Source of the DNA: Janibacter sp. A1S7
Lineage (GTDB): Bacteria; Actinomycetota; Actinomycetes; Actinomycetales; Dermatophilaceae
DNA length: 64,000 bases
Direction of reading: 5' to 3'
Assembly: GCF_037198315.1 (NCBI RefSeq)
Contig: NZ_CP144913.1
Span: 2,790,001 to 2,854,000, forward strand
The notes below the pieces were generated by a model. The model saw only the letters and a list, made by a program, of their open reading frames with translations. It did no database searches and had not been told where the DNA came from. Shown here piece by piece: positions 16,601 to 23,823 of the stretch (the first letter of the stretch is position 1; each line of letters begins with the position of its first letter). The translations under genes were made by a program, and so were the position numbers.

Positions 16601-17467
16601 GAGGCGCCGTCCGTGGCCGCTCAGGCCGAGGAGACCGAGGAGGCGCCGTCCGTGGCCGCTCAGGCCGAGGCACCTGCGACCGCCACGGACGACAGCGACC
16701 TTGCCGCCAAGAACGCCGCTCCCTCCTGGGAGTCCGGCACTCCAGCACCTGCCGCTCCGGCGACCGAGTCACCGGCGCAGGAGTCGGCACCTGAGGCGCC
16801 AGTCGAGGAGGCACCCGTCGAGGAGGCACCGCAGGAGCAGACCGCCCCCGAGGCGGAAGCCCCGCAGGACGAGGACACCCCGGCCGACCAGCCGGAGGCC
16901 GAGACCCCGAAGGCGGAGGCACCCGCGGCCGAGAGCGACCTTGCCGCCAAGAACGCCGCTCCCTCCTGGGAGTCCGGTGGCGCCGCTGACACCGGTGGCA
17001 CCGCTGACGCAGGTGCCGATGCTGGCGCTACGTCCTCTGAGGACGAGGCCGCCGAGGCACCGTCGGCCGAGGCTACCGAGGCACCGGCAGCCGAGCAGTC
17101 AGCTGCCCCGAGTGCTCCGGCCGCCGCGGACGAGAGCGACCTTGCCGCCAAGAACGCCGCTCCCTCCTGGGAGTCCGGCACTCCAGCACCTGCCGCTCCG
17201 GCGACCGAGTCACCGGCGCAGGAGTCGGCACCTGAGGCGCCAGTCGAGGAGGCACCCGTCGAGGAGGCACCGCAGGAGCAGACCGCCCCCGAGGCGGAAG
17301 CCCCGCAGGAGCAGACCGCCCCCGAGGCGGAAGCCCCGCAGGACGAGGACGCCCCGGCCGACCAGCCGGAGGCCGAGGCCCCGGCGGCCGAACCGGCGGC
17401 TCCCTCCTCGGACGACCCGCACCTGTCCGACCTGGCAAAGAAGAACGCCAAGCCGTCCTGGGAGTGA
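13679..17467 (+). CDS. etfD: EtfD-type membrane FeS oxidoreductase with long motif-repeat tail
   Basis: 1262 residues from ATG 13679. Domains: a membrane part with about five helices (residues 1-260); two 4Fe-4S clusters, CTECGRCQDQCP (Cys317, 320, 323, 327) and CTTCGACVEQCP (Cys441, 444, 447, 451); then two CCG cysteine-rich domains (VGCAGAYEDRAKK, CAHCFNTI, HDPCYLGRHNNVY, FCCGAGGARMWME) to about residue 780. This matches mycobacterial EtfD (Rv0338c), which takes electrons from ETF into the quinone pool during beta-oxidation. The rest (about 780-1262) is an Ala/Glu/Pro-rich, acidic, disordered tail with seven KNAAPSWE-type motifs, much longer than the family core. Divergent from cysK; single gene. 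Confidence 0.9.
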   Translation: MSALQIVAIILGVGITIVGWGLLARAVKHFVTLFKLGQSTPSGERTADPGARTATLLREFLGHTRMSRLPVVAVAHWVTMISFGVLFLTLVQATGQLFDPHFVIPFISTFFLYEWITELFAMTGIITILMLMAIRQKQHPRSAAGEDGRRSRFFGSTFWQAYYVELTILGVGICIALLRGMEYALMSNTGDTEHASLLHFPLTAWLGSLFTGMSVEALETGIVVVALIKLIISYAWMITISLTPTMGVAWHRFLAFFNIYFKRHADGRTSLGELQPMMVDGKPFTMESMEEMDEDSTFGVGQVEDFTWKGLLDFSTCTECGRCQDQCPAWNTEKPLSPKMMMMALRDHAHAKAPYLAAAEGVSGALPSAGGARSQTKTGAVALADAPTEADGSVATAEPDAINWGEMALIGQTGYDPEHPLTAYNPHGPDVVIDEDALWSCTTCGACVEQCPVDIEHVDHFVDMRRYQTLIASAFPSELGGLFKKLESKGNPWGMGAKARMDWAKDLPFSVKVFGEDVESADEVDYLFWVGCAGAYEDRAKKTTRAVAELFDHAGVDFAVLGNGETCTGDSARRAGNEVLFQMLAEQNVETLNDVGATKIVVTCAHCFNTIKNEYPQLGGKYEVVHHTQLLNRLVREKKIAPVNRPDGPRKSSLKDVASTGPSVTYHDPCYLGRHNNVYAPPRELISALPGVELKEMERTKEKSFCCGAGGARMWMEEKLGSRINLNRTEEAIATGADRIAVGCPFCRVMLSDGLTAKQSEGASDDIEVVDVAQMLLASIKKTEAGSDGQTESEEQSEAEPKTAVPAPTEGTEAKGATPAPPSGTETAKTAAAVEEAGEDPKSVEGQETVADKNSAPSWETDASTPAESTAPTNDSAAAKNAAPSWETDASAPAAPSAETPTTSEDSVAAKNAAPSWETGGTAAAGTGAAGATSSEDEAPAEETQAPPSEATEAPAAEETEEAPSVAAQAEETEEAPSVAAQAEETEEAPSVAAQAEAPATATDDSDLAAKNAAPSWESGTPAPAAPATESPAQESAPEAPVEEAPVEEAPQEQTAPEAEAPQDEDTPADQPEAETPKAEAPAAESDLAAKNAAPSWESGGAADTGGTADAGADAGATSSEDEAAEAPSAEATEAPAAEQSAAPSAPAAADESDLAAKNAAPSWESGTPAPAAPATESPAQESAPEAPVEEAPVEEAPQEQTAPEAEAPQEQTAPEAEAPQDEDAPADQPEAEAPAAEPAAPSSDDPHLSDLAKKNAKPSWE
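16547..16663 (+). repeat. Tandem 39-bp repeat, three units, in etfD tail
   Basis: Three consecutive 39-bp units each encode AEETEEAPSVAAQ with essentially identical DNA. Confidence 0.9.
16694..16869 (+). repeat. 176-bp direct repeat, copy 1 (etfD tail)
   Basis: Identical by eye to 17135-17310, offset 441 bp (147 codons), spanning one DLAAKNAAPSWESGT motif and the Pro/Glu-rich spacer after it. Confidence 0.9.
17135..17310 (+). repeat. 176-bp direct repeat, copy 2 (etfD tail)
   Basis: Second copy of the 16694-16869 segment. Just after it the QEQTAPEAEAP spacer is itself duplicated in tandem. Confidence 0.9.
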
Positions 17468-17480
17468 TACCGGACCACCG

Positions 17481-17526
17481 ACGGCGAAGGGGGCTGCGCA
17501 CCACGGTGCGTGGCCCCCTTCGCCGT
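17481..17526. terminator. Hairpin after etfD
   Basis: 14-bp perfect outer stem (17481-17494 with 17513-17526) plus an inner GC stem, 13 bp after the etfD stop. Each arm contains the CGAAGGGGG core. Confidence 0.82.
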
Positions 17527-17560
17527 CCTCGGACCGACCCATCGGGTGCATGCTTGGGAC

Positions 17561-18133
17561 ATGGAATGGACCACGCACCCGGTCACACCCGACCGGTTCG
17601 AGGACTTCGGCGACGTCATCAACCCGCGTCGCCGCCAGAGCCACTGCTGGTGCCTGTCCCACCGCCTCGCCGCACCGCAGATCGAGGAGCTCGGCGAAGG
17701 CAGCCGAGAGCAAGCCGCGCGGCGACTGTGCGAGCGCGACGTCCCTCCGGGTGTCGTGACCTACCTCGACGGCACGCCCGTGGGGTGGTGCAACATCGGC
17801 GCCCGCACCGACATCCCGAGGCTGGTCCGTTCGACGAAGATCCACCCCGTCGACGACGTCCCGGTGTGGAGCATCATCTGCGTCGTCGTCCGCAGCGGGC
17901 ACCGCAAGAAGGGGGTGACCCGCCACCTCATCGACGGCGCGGTCGAGTTCGCCGCGTCCCACGGCGCACCAGCAATCGAGGCCTACCCCGTTGACCCGCA
18001 GGGACGGATGGACCTGACGATGGCCTTCGTCGGGACGAGGTCGATGTTCGAGAGCGCCGGCTTCGAAGTCATCGGCAGCACGGACGCCGTCGCCTCGAAG
18101 ATGCCGCGCCTGGTGATGCGCCGGACGCTCTAG
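17561..18133 (+). CDS. GNAT family N-acetyltransferase
   Basis: 190 residues from ATG 17561. The acetyl-CoA motif A region is visible as VPVWSIICVVVRSGHRKKGV followed by TRHLIDGAVEFA (RxxGV loop). Motif B is represented by IEAYPVD and MFESAGFEVIG. The N-terminal half (RQSHCWCLSHRL, GTPVGWCNIGARTDI) is typical of a GNAT subgroup with an unknown small-molecule acceptor. It sits between the etfD terminator and the SPW gene, on the same strand but with its own spacing; no clear partner. Confidence 0.82.
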   Translation: MEWTTHPVTPDRFEDFGDVINPRRRQSHCWCLSHRLAAPQIEELGEGSREQAARRLCERDVPPGVVTYLDGTPVGWCNIGARTDIPRLVRSTKIHPVDDVPVWSIICVVVRSGHRKKGVTRHLIDGAVEFAASHGAPAIEAYPVDPQGRMDLTMAFVGTRSMFESAGFEVIGSTDAVASKMPRLVMRRTL

Positions 18134-18232
18134 CCATTCCGAGCGCCGGGATCAGCTGGGCAGCACGACCCGGTCGCCGGGGCCTGCGAACCCGACGTCG
18201 ACCGGACAGCGGTCAGGTGCCTGTACGCCTTC

Positions 18233-18248
18233 TTGACCGACCGGTCAA
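18233..18248. promoter_or_regulatory. TetR-type operator upstream of SPW-tetR
   Basis: TTGACCGACCGGTCAA: perfect 7-bp arms TTGACCG/CGGTCAA around AC, 73 bp before the SPW gene, whose downstream neighbour is a TetR regulator. TTGACC could also be part of a -35 region, so repressor binding would block transcription. Confidence 0.6.
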
Positions 18249-18321
18249 ACAGGACGATCATGGAAGGACACGATCCGCCTCAGGCGCGACGGATCCCAAT
18301 CCATGAAGGTGGGATGCTGTG

Positions 18322-18684
18322 ATGCACAAGTGGACTCGATGGCAGGACTGGGTGGCCCTCGTCGCCGGTGCGGTCGCGTTGCTCGCCCCTCTGGTCGCCA
18401 CGACCGACACACGCACGACGTGGACGATGGTCATCCTCGGTGGACTGACCGTGCTCGCGTCGGCCTACTCCCTCTACACCCCCGGTGAGCGGGACACGAT
18501 GAGCGAGGGGTCACACGCCGTCCTCGGGGTGCTGCTCTTCATCGCCCCATGGGTCATGGGCTTCGCCGCCATGAGCGGCCTCGCCTGGACCGCGTGGGTC
18601 ACCGGTGTCGTCACGTTCATCGTCGGCGTGATGGCGCTCCCCCAGGTCAGCGCTCGCACACACCGCCCGGCCGCCTCGCACTAG
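18322..18684 (+). CDS. SPW repeat membrane protein
   Basis: 120 residues from ATG 18322; a GTG one codon earlier (18319) is equally served by the AAGGTGGG upstream. MHKWTRWQDWVALVAGAVAL is the characteristic start of SPW proteins. Four transmembrane helices in two similar halves; the second half keeps the family turn as APWVMGF, the first is degenerate (LLAPLVA). Function unknown. It forms a two-gene operon with the TetR gene 8 bp downstream, behind a TetR-type palindrome, so it is likely the main target of that regulator. Confidence 0.85.
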   Translation: MHKWTRWQDWVALVAGAVALLAPLVATTDTRTTWTMVILGGLTVLASAYSLYTPGERDTMSEGSHAVLGVLLFIAPWVMGFAAMSGLAWTAWVTGVVTFIVGVMALPQVSARTHRPAASH

Positions 18685-18692
18685 GCGACGCG

Positions 18693-19262
18693 GTGGGCAC
18701 GTCGGCCTCGCGCCGTGATCGCATCCTCGACGCGGCCGAGGAACAGTTCGCCGGTGACGGATTCGCCGCCACCGGCACCACCGCGATCGCGGACGGGGCC
18801 GGCGTGCCCAAAGGCCTGGTTTTCTACTACTTCCCGCGCAAGATCGACATCCTTCGAGCACTCCTGGCCGAGCGCCTCCCGTCCCATCCCCTCTGCGAGC
18901 CGACCGAGGTGACTCGGCACGGCGACCCCGTTGCCTCACTCGTCGGGCTCGCCCGCACGCTCGGGCTGGGACGGCACGAGTCGATCGTCCTGCGCACGAT
19001 CATCTGGCGTGAGTCCGGGACCCACCCTGAGGTGCGTGAGCACCTGAAGGTCCTGCGCGAGAACGTCCTCGAGCTCACCGAGCAGGTCCTCGACGCCGCG
19101 ATCGAGCACACGATCGACCCCGTGCTGCGCCGCCAGGCCGCCCAGACCTTCGTCGCCGTGGTGATGGACGAGGCAAACACGCAGCGCTTCGAGGGCACGG
19201 GCCCCGACGTCGCCGGCGCGGCTCGAGTCATCAGCAGCGCGCTCACCTCCGACCCGGCCTGA
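18693..19262 (+). CDS. TetR/AcrR family transcriptional regulator
   Basis: 189 residues from GTG 18693. The HTH is typical: RDRILDAAEEQFAGDGFAAT, then TTAIADGAGVPKGLVFYYFP and RKIDILRALL (about residues 8-55). The ligand-binding half is helical and unassigned (TLGLGRHESIVLRTIIWRES). Starts 8 bp after the SPW gene, so it is cotranscribed and probably autoregulates the pair through the palindrome at 18233-18248. Converges on the osmoprotectant ABC operon with only 18 bp between stops. Confidence 0.87.
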   Translation: MGTSASRRDRILDAAEEQFAGDGFAATGTTAIADGAGVPKGLVFYYFPRKIDILRALLAERLPSHPLCEPTEVTRHGDPVASLVGLARTLGLGRHESIVLRTIIWRESGTHPEVREHLKVLRENVLELTEQVLDAAIEHTIDPVLRRQAAQTFVAVVMDEANTQRFEGTGPDVAGAARVISSALTSDPA

Positions 19263-19280
19263 CCGACCGACCGGCCCCGG

Positions 19281-20210
19281 TCAGTCGAGCCCCTCCGCCT
19301 CGAGGAAGTCCGCGGCAACCTGGTCCGGGTCCTTCTTCTCCACGTCGGTCTGCCGCAGCATCTCCTGCAGCTTCTCGGTGGTCAGCTTCGTCGAGACCTC
19401 GTCGAGGGTGTCGGCGACCTGGTCCTCGACCTCCGCGCGCACGAGCGGCACGACGTTCTGGCTGCCGTAGAGCTTCTTCGGGTCGTCGAGGACCACGAAG
19501 TCGTTCTCGACGATCGCGGGATCGGTGCTGAAGATGTTGGCCGCGTCGATCTGACCGTTGACCAGCGCGCCACTCATCGACTGCCCCGGCTTGAGCGCCC
19601 GGAAGTCACCGAAGGTCACCCCGTAGGTCTTCTCCAACCCCGGGATGCCCTGCGCGCGCTCCTTGAACTCGGCCGGGGCACCGAGCGTCATGTCGCCGGC
19701 CACGCCCTCGAGGTCACCGATGCTGGTGAGGTCATCGGACTCGGCCGTCTCCCGGGTGACGACGATCGAGTCCTTGTCCTCGGCCGCGGACTTCTCGAGC
19801 ACGGCCATGTCCTCGGGCAGCAGCTCCTGCAGGGCCGCGTAGGTCTTGTCCGGGTCGACTTCGTCGAAGTCCTTGTCGTAGTACAGCGCCAGCGCACCCG
19901 TGTACTCGGGCATGACGTCGACCGAGCCCTCCTCGAGTGCCTTGAGGTACACCTCGCGGGAACCGATCCCGGTCTTGGTCGAGGCGTCGACGTCGTCGGC
20001 CTTGAGCGCGCCGGCGTAGATGTTCGCCAAGAGGATCGACTCGGAGAAGTCCGCGGAGCCGACGACGACCTGACCGCCGGACCCACCCCCTTCGTCGGAG
20101 GAGGACGAGGCGAGCGGGTCGCCGTCGCCACCACCACAGGCGGAGAGGCCGAGCGCGCCCGCGCAGGCGATCGCGATCAGTGCGGGGCGAAGGGAGCGGG
20201 ACGGGATCAT
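19281..20210 (-). CDS. Osmoprotectant ABC transporter, substrate-binding lipoprotein
   Basis: 309 residues from ATG 20208-20210. Lipoprotein signal peptide with lipobox LSAC (Cys25), then an Asp/Ser/Gly linker and a type II periplasmic-binding fold of the OpuAC/ProX class: VVVGSADFSESILLANIYAG, DVMPEYTGALALYY, and the hinge TYGVTFGDFRAL. It binds a quaternary-ammonium osmolyte such as glycine betaine, choline or carnitine; which one is not decided by sequence. Last gene of a four-gene operon; its start overlaps the permease stop (ATGA). Confidence 0.92.
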   Translation of the reverse strand: MIPSRSLRPALIAIACAGALGLSACGGGDGDPLASSSSDEGGGSGGQVVVGSADFSESILLANIYAGALKADDVDASTKTGIGSREVYLKALEEGSVDVMPEYTGALALYYDKDFDEVDPDKTYAALQELLPEDMAVLEKSAAEDKDSIVVTRETAESDDLTSIGDLEGVAGDMTLGAPAEFKERAQGIPGLEKTYGVTFGDFRALKPGQSMSGALVNGQIDAANIFSTDPAIVENDFVVLDDPKKLYGSQNVVPLVRAEVEDQVADTLDEVSTKLTTEKLQEMLRQTDVEKKDPDQVAADFLEAEGLD

Positions 20211-20938
20211 GCGGTGCCTCCTGCTGGAGTGGGGTCGGTTGTTGGGCGACGGACACGACGGGTGCGTCCCGTCAGTCCCGGAGAGACGATGTATCTCCCC
20301 AGGAGGGCGAAGGGGGCGTCCAGGGCCAGCGCCAGGAGCGCCACGAGGAGCGCGCCACCGGCCGTGCTCACGTAGTCGGAGATCGCCAGCCCGTCGATGA
20401 GGTAGCGGCCCAGCCCCCCGAGTCCGACGTAGGCGGCGATCGTGGCGGTGGCGACGACCTGCAGGACCGCGGCCCGGATCCCGGAGATCAGCAGCGGCAG
20501 GGCGATCGGCATCTCGACCGAGCGCAGCACCTGTCGACCGGTCATGCCGATGCCGTGGGCGGCATCCAGCGCTGCGGGATCGACCGCCTCCACACCGGAG
20601 TAGGTGCCGGACAGGATCGGGGGGACCGCGAGGAGCACGAGGACGGCGATGCTCGGCACGATGAAGGCGGAGGCTCCCGGCAGCAGCGGCAGCAGGACGA
20701 GGGTGAGCGCGAAGAGGAGACCGAGCGTGGGGATGGCCCGGAGCGCGTTGGCGACCGTGACCATCCATCGTCCCCGGCCGGTGTGCCCGATCCAGAGCCC
20801 GGCCGGGATGGCGATCAGACCGGCCAGGGCGATCACCAGGAGCGTGTACGCGATGTGCTCCAGAAGGCGCGCGAGGATGCCACCCTCACCGGACCACTCC
20901 TCGGGGCTGAGCAACCACTGCAGGATGTCGACGATCAC
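20207..20938 (-). CDS. Osmoprotectant ABC transporter permease
   Basis: 243 residues from GTG 20936-20938, which overlaps the stop of the preceding permease (GTGA). Five to six transmembrane helices with the binding-protein-dependent transport signature ALDAAHGIGMTGRQVLRSVE followed by MPIALPLLISGIRAA. AYVGLGGLGRYLIDGLA is typical of OpuCB/OpuCD-type permeases. It pairs with the 20935-21585 permease to form the membrane channel. Confidence 0.93.
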   Translation of the reverse strand: MIVDILQWLLSPEEWSGEGGILARLLEHIAYTLLVIALAGLIAIPAGLWIGHTGRGRWMVTVANALRAIPTLGLLFALTLVLLPLLPGASAFIVPSIAVLVLLAVPPILSGTYSGVEAVDPAALDAAHGIGMTGRQVLRSVEMPIALPLLISGIRAAVLQVVATATIAAYVGLGGLGRYLIDGLAISDYVSTAGGALLVALLALALDAPFALLGRYIVSPGLTGRTRRVRRPTTDPTPAGGTA

Positions 20939-21585
20939 GCGCTGGCCCCCTGCTGCACGCGCCGCCACGGGGTGAGCGTGTGCTCCGCCAACCGGATCAG
21001 CAGGTCGAAGGCGACCGCCAGCAGGACGGAGGCGAGGATGCCGGCGAGCAGTTCGCCGGCGATCTTGCGGTTGAAACCGTCGATGAGCAGGTCACCGAGC
21101 TGGTCGACGCCGATGAGCGAGGCGATCGAGACCATGCTGACACTGCTCACCGCCGCCACCCGCAGGCCGGCGGCGATCACCGGGACGGCCAGCGGCAGGT
21201 CCACCCCGAAGAACCGCCGCACGGAGGTGTATCCCATCGCCGTGGCCGAGCGCGCGACCTCATCCGGCACCGAGGTCAACCCGTCGACGACGGAGCGCAC
21301 GAGCAGGGCGATCGTGTAGATCGTCATCGCCACGACGACGTTCAGCGGGTCGAGGATGCTGGTGCCCAGGACGAGCGGCATCAGCACGAAGAGCGCCAGC
21401 GACGGGATCGTGTAGAGCAGCCCCGACCCGGTGATGAGGATGCCGCGCAGCCATCGGGTCCGGGTGGCCAGCCAGCCGACCGGGATCGCGATGACCAGCC
21501 CGAGCAGCAGCGGCACCCCGGAGAGCCAGACGTGCTGCAGGCCCAGGGATTTGATGTCGTCCAGGTGGTCGAGGATCCACTCCAT
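20935..21585 (-). CDS. Osmoprotectant ABC transporter permease
   Basis: 216 residues. Six hydrophobic segments; EAA-type loop VPDEVARSATAMGYTSVRRF and FGVDLPLAVPVIAAGLRVAA; the SLIGVDQLGDLLIDGFNR segment is the OpuC-permease hallmark. The start ATG overlaps the stop of the ATPase gene, and the stop overlaps the next permease start, so the operon is translationally coupled throughout. Confidence 0.93.
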   Translation of the reverse strand: MEWILDHLDDIKSLGLQHVWLSGVPLLLGLVIAIPVGWLATRTRWLRGILITGSGLLYTIPSLALFVLMPLVLGTSILDPLNVVVAMTIYTIALLVRSVVDGLTSVPDEVARSATAMGYTSVRRFFGVDLPLAVPVIAAGLRVAAVSSVSMVSIASLIGVDQLGDLLIDGFNRKIAGELLAGILASVLLAVAFDLLIRLAEHTLTPWRRVQQGASA

Positions 21586-22700
21586 CAGGGCCTCGCGCCG
21601 CTCGGTGCCTGCTGCCGGTCCCTGGATTCGATGACCTCCAGCACCTCGGTCGCGAGGCAGGTGCCCACGAGGACGCCGTCGTCATCCACGACGACACCGC
21701 GCCGGCTGGGCGAGGACAGGGCTGCATCGAGTGCCCCGCGTAGCGGGCCGTCCACCGTGGCCAGAGTGCCACCGAGGGCGAGGTCCTCCTGGGTGACCGC
21801 GTCATCGGCGTCCTCGGGGCGGGCCCACCCGAGGGGATGACGCCCCTCGTCGGTGACCAGGACCCAGCCGTCCGAGTCCGCACTACTGCCCGCGGTGCCC
21901 ACCGGGGTACCGATGACGACCGTCGCCTCCTCGTGCAGGGGGTACTCGGCCGCGTCGAAGCCCAGTGCGCGGTAGCCGCGGTCCTTGCCGAGGAAGTCGG
22001 CGACGAACGCATCCGCGGGCGAGGCCAGCAGGTCCCGTGGTGTGGCCATCTGGGCGAGCACTCCCCCGGTCCGCAGCACCGCCACGTGGTCGCCGAGCTT
22101 GATCGCCTCGTCGATGTCGTGCGTGACCATGACGATGGTCTTGCCGAGTTCGCCCTGCAGGCGCAGGAACTCGTCCTGCAGCTGCTCGCGCACGACCGGG
22201 TCCACGGCAGAAAACGGCTCGTCCATGAGCATCACGGGAGGGTCCGCGGCGAGCGCGCGGGCGACACCGACCCGCTGCTGCTGCCCCCCGGAGAGCTGGC
22301 TGGGGTAGCGGCTGCCGACTGCGGGATCCATACCGACCAGCTCGAGCAGCTCGCGCGCGCGGGCGATCGCCGTCCGGCTCTTCTCGCCGAGCAGCAGCGG
22401 CACCGCGGCGACGTTGCGCTCGACGGTGTGGTGCGGGAAGAGGCCGCCGTGCTGGATGACGTACCCGATCCCACGACGCAACTGCGCCGGATCCATCTCG
22501 TGGATGTCGGTGCCATCGATGCGGATGGTGCCGGAGGTGGGGTCGACCATCCGGTTGATCATCCGCAGGGTGGTCGTCTTGCCGCATCCGGACGGGCCGA
22601 CGAGCACGGTGATGGCCTGGTCCGGTGCGCTCACGCTCAGGTCATCGACCGCGAGCGCCCCACCTGGGAACCGCTTGGTCACGCCCTTCAGCTCGATCAT
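21585..22700 (-). CDS. Osmoprotectant ABC transporter ATP-binding protein (ProV/OpuCA type)
   Basis: 371 residues. Walker A GPSGCGKTT (about residues 35-43), Q-loop VIQHGG, ABC signature LSGGQQQRV, Walker B VMLMDEPF and H-loop VTHD are all intact. Beyond residue 240 are two CBS-like segments (DGWVLVTDEGRHPLGWARPE; RRGVVVDDDGVLVGTCLATE), which in OpuA systems sense ionic strength. First gene of the operon. It energises uptake of compatible solutes during osmotic stress. Confidence 0.94.
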   Translation of the reverse strand: MIELKGVTKRFPGGALAVDDLSVSAPDQAITVLVGPSGCGKTTTLRMINRMVDPTSGTIRIDGTDIHEMDPAQLRRGIGYVIQHGGLFPHHTVERNVAAVPLLLGEKSRTAIARARELLELVGMDPAVGSRYPSQLSGGQQQRVGVARALAADPPVMLMDEPFSAVDPVVREQLQDEFLRLQGELGKTIVMVTHDIDEAIKLGDHVAVLRTGGVLAQMATPRDLLASPADAFVADFLGKDRGYRALGFDAAEYPLHEEATVVIGTPVGTAGSSADSDGWVLVTDEGRHPLGWARPEDADDAVTQEDLALGGTLATVDGPLRGALDAALSSPSRRGVVVDDDGVLVGTCLATEVLEVIESRDRQQAPSGARP

Positions 22701-22732
22701 GCGCTGCTGCTTCCTGTCGGGTGGTCACCAAC

Positions 22733-23785
22733 TTACTGGCTGAACAGCTCCAGGACGGCAGTACGCGGGACCGACGCCAGATCCGGGTGCTCCCACCGGG
22801 GCTGCTTGTCCTTGTCGACCAGTAGCGCGCGCACACCCTCGCTGAAGTCCGGGCGGCTCAGCAGGTTGGCGCTGACGATCGTGTCGGTCCGCAGCACCTC
22901 GCGCACCGAGGTGGCGTCGGCTGCGCGCCGTACCGCCTCGAGGGTGACGGCCACGGACAGCGGGGAGCGCACCGAGATCTCCTCGGCCGCCGCCTGCGCG
23001 TGCGGGCTCGGGTGGCCGCGGAGTCGTTGCAGGATCACGCCGGGGTCGTCCCCGGCGTAGCACTCGTCGATCCACTCCCGGGCCGAGGCGAGGGAGCCCT
23101 CGGTCGCGGAGCCGGGCACGCTCCCTTCGCCACCTGGGCCCGGGGCGGCCTCGATCGGTCCGCCGGCGGCCACGTCCGCAAGGAGGCCCGGGATCCGTGC
23201 GGAGTCGACGACACCGTCCGCCAAGCCGACGTGGACGGCGTCGGCACCGGTGATCGTCGCGCCGGTCATCGCCATGTGCGTGCCGAGCTCGCCGGGCGCA
23301 CGGGACAGCAGGTAGGTCGCGGCGACGTCGGGGAAGAAGCCGATCATCGTCTCGGGCATCGCGATCCGGGAGCGCTCGGTCGCCCACCGGGCGTCGGCGA
23401 ACATCGAGATCCCGAGGCCACCACCCATGACGACCCCGTCCATCACGGCGATGACCGGCTTGGGGAACTGCGCGATCTGCGCGTCCAACGCGTACTCGTC
23501 GGCCCAGAAGTCCACACCTCCGGGGCCCCCGGCCAAGTGCGCCTCGCGGACGGCGCGGACGTCGCCGCCGGCGCACAACCCCTTCTCCCCCGCGCCCTCG
23601 ATCGAGACGGCTGCGATCGCGTCGTCGCTCTCCCAGGCCGTCAGCCGGGCCTGCATCGCGACGACCATCTCGCGGGTGAGTGAGTTGATCGCCTTCGGGC
23701 GGTTGAGCAGGATGCGGCCGAGCACGCCGTCACGGGCGAAGAGCACCTCATCGGTACCGGTGCTGCCGGGGGTGAAATCAGGCAT
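22733..23785 (-). CDS. Enoyl-CoA hydratase/isomerase family, 3-hydroxyisobutyryl-CoA hydrolase-like
   Basis: 350 residues, longer than a plain enoyl-CoA hydratase and typical of HIBYL-CoA hydrolases. Crotonase-fold features: LNRPKAINSLTREMV, KGLCAGGDVRAVREAH (oxyanion hole), DGVVMGGGLGISMFADARWA, and PETMIGFFPDVAATYLLSR with the HIBCH Glu/Asp. A C-terminal lid ending SVREVLRTDTIVSANLLSRP then DFSEGVRALLVDKDKQPRW is diagnostic of this subgroup. It releases 3-hydroxyisobutyrate in valine catabolism, consistent with the oxoacid dehydrogenase operon at 40-43 kb. Lies 32 bp upstream of the ABC operon on the same strand. Confidence 0.88.
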   Translation of the reverse strand: MPDFTPGSTGTDEVLFARDGVLGRILLNRPKAINSLTREMVVAMQARLTAWESDDAIAAVSIEGAGEKGLCAGGDVRAVREAHLAGGPGGVDFWADEYALDAQIAQFPKPVIAVMDGVVMGGGLGISMFADARWATERSRIAMPETMIGFFPDVAATYLLSRAPGELGTHMAMTGATITGADAVHVGLADGVVDSARIPGLLADVAAGGPIEAAPGPGGEGSVPGSATEGSLASAREWIDECYAGDDPGVILQRLRGHPSPHAQAAAEEISVRSPLSVAVTLEAVRRAADATSVREVLRTDTIVSANLLSRPDFSEGVRALLVDKDKQPRWEHPDLASVPRTAVLELFSQ

Positions 23786-23823
23786 GGGCGCAACCTTGGC
23801 ACACGGGTGGGACAGCCCTGACG

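Larger units (their letters stand above)
16232..17467 (+). repeat. Seven KNAAPSWE-type protein motifs encoded in the etfD tail
   Basis: The motif lysines are at residues 853, 880, 911, 1011, 1091, 1158 and 1255 of EtfD. Copies read DKNSAPSWE, AAKNAAPSWE (five times, three of them preceded by DL) and finally KKNAKPSWE, which is the exact C-terminus. Spacers are Ala/Glu/Pro-rich and acidic. The N-x-x-P-S-W-E core is invariant. Confidence 0.92.

Noticed and set aside
16547..17345. Repeats considered as a CRISPR-like array
   Set aside because: They are in frame, encode repeated peptides and have no spacer/repeat pattern or cas genes.
15972..17759. Arg/Pro-rich 595-residue frame through the etfD tail
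   Set aside because: A frame-shifted reading of the repeats; it also runs across the etfD terminator.
19263..19280. Small hairpin between the convergent tetR and ABC lipoprotein genes
   Set aside because: The stem needs a G-U pair and spans parts of both genes; too weak to list as a terminator.
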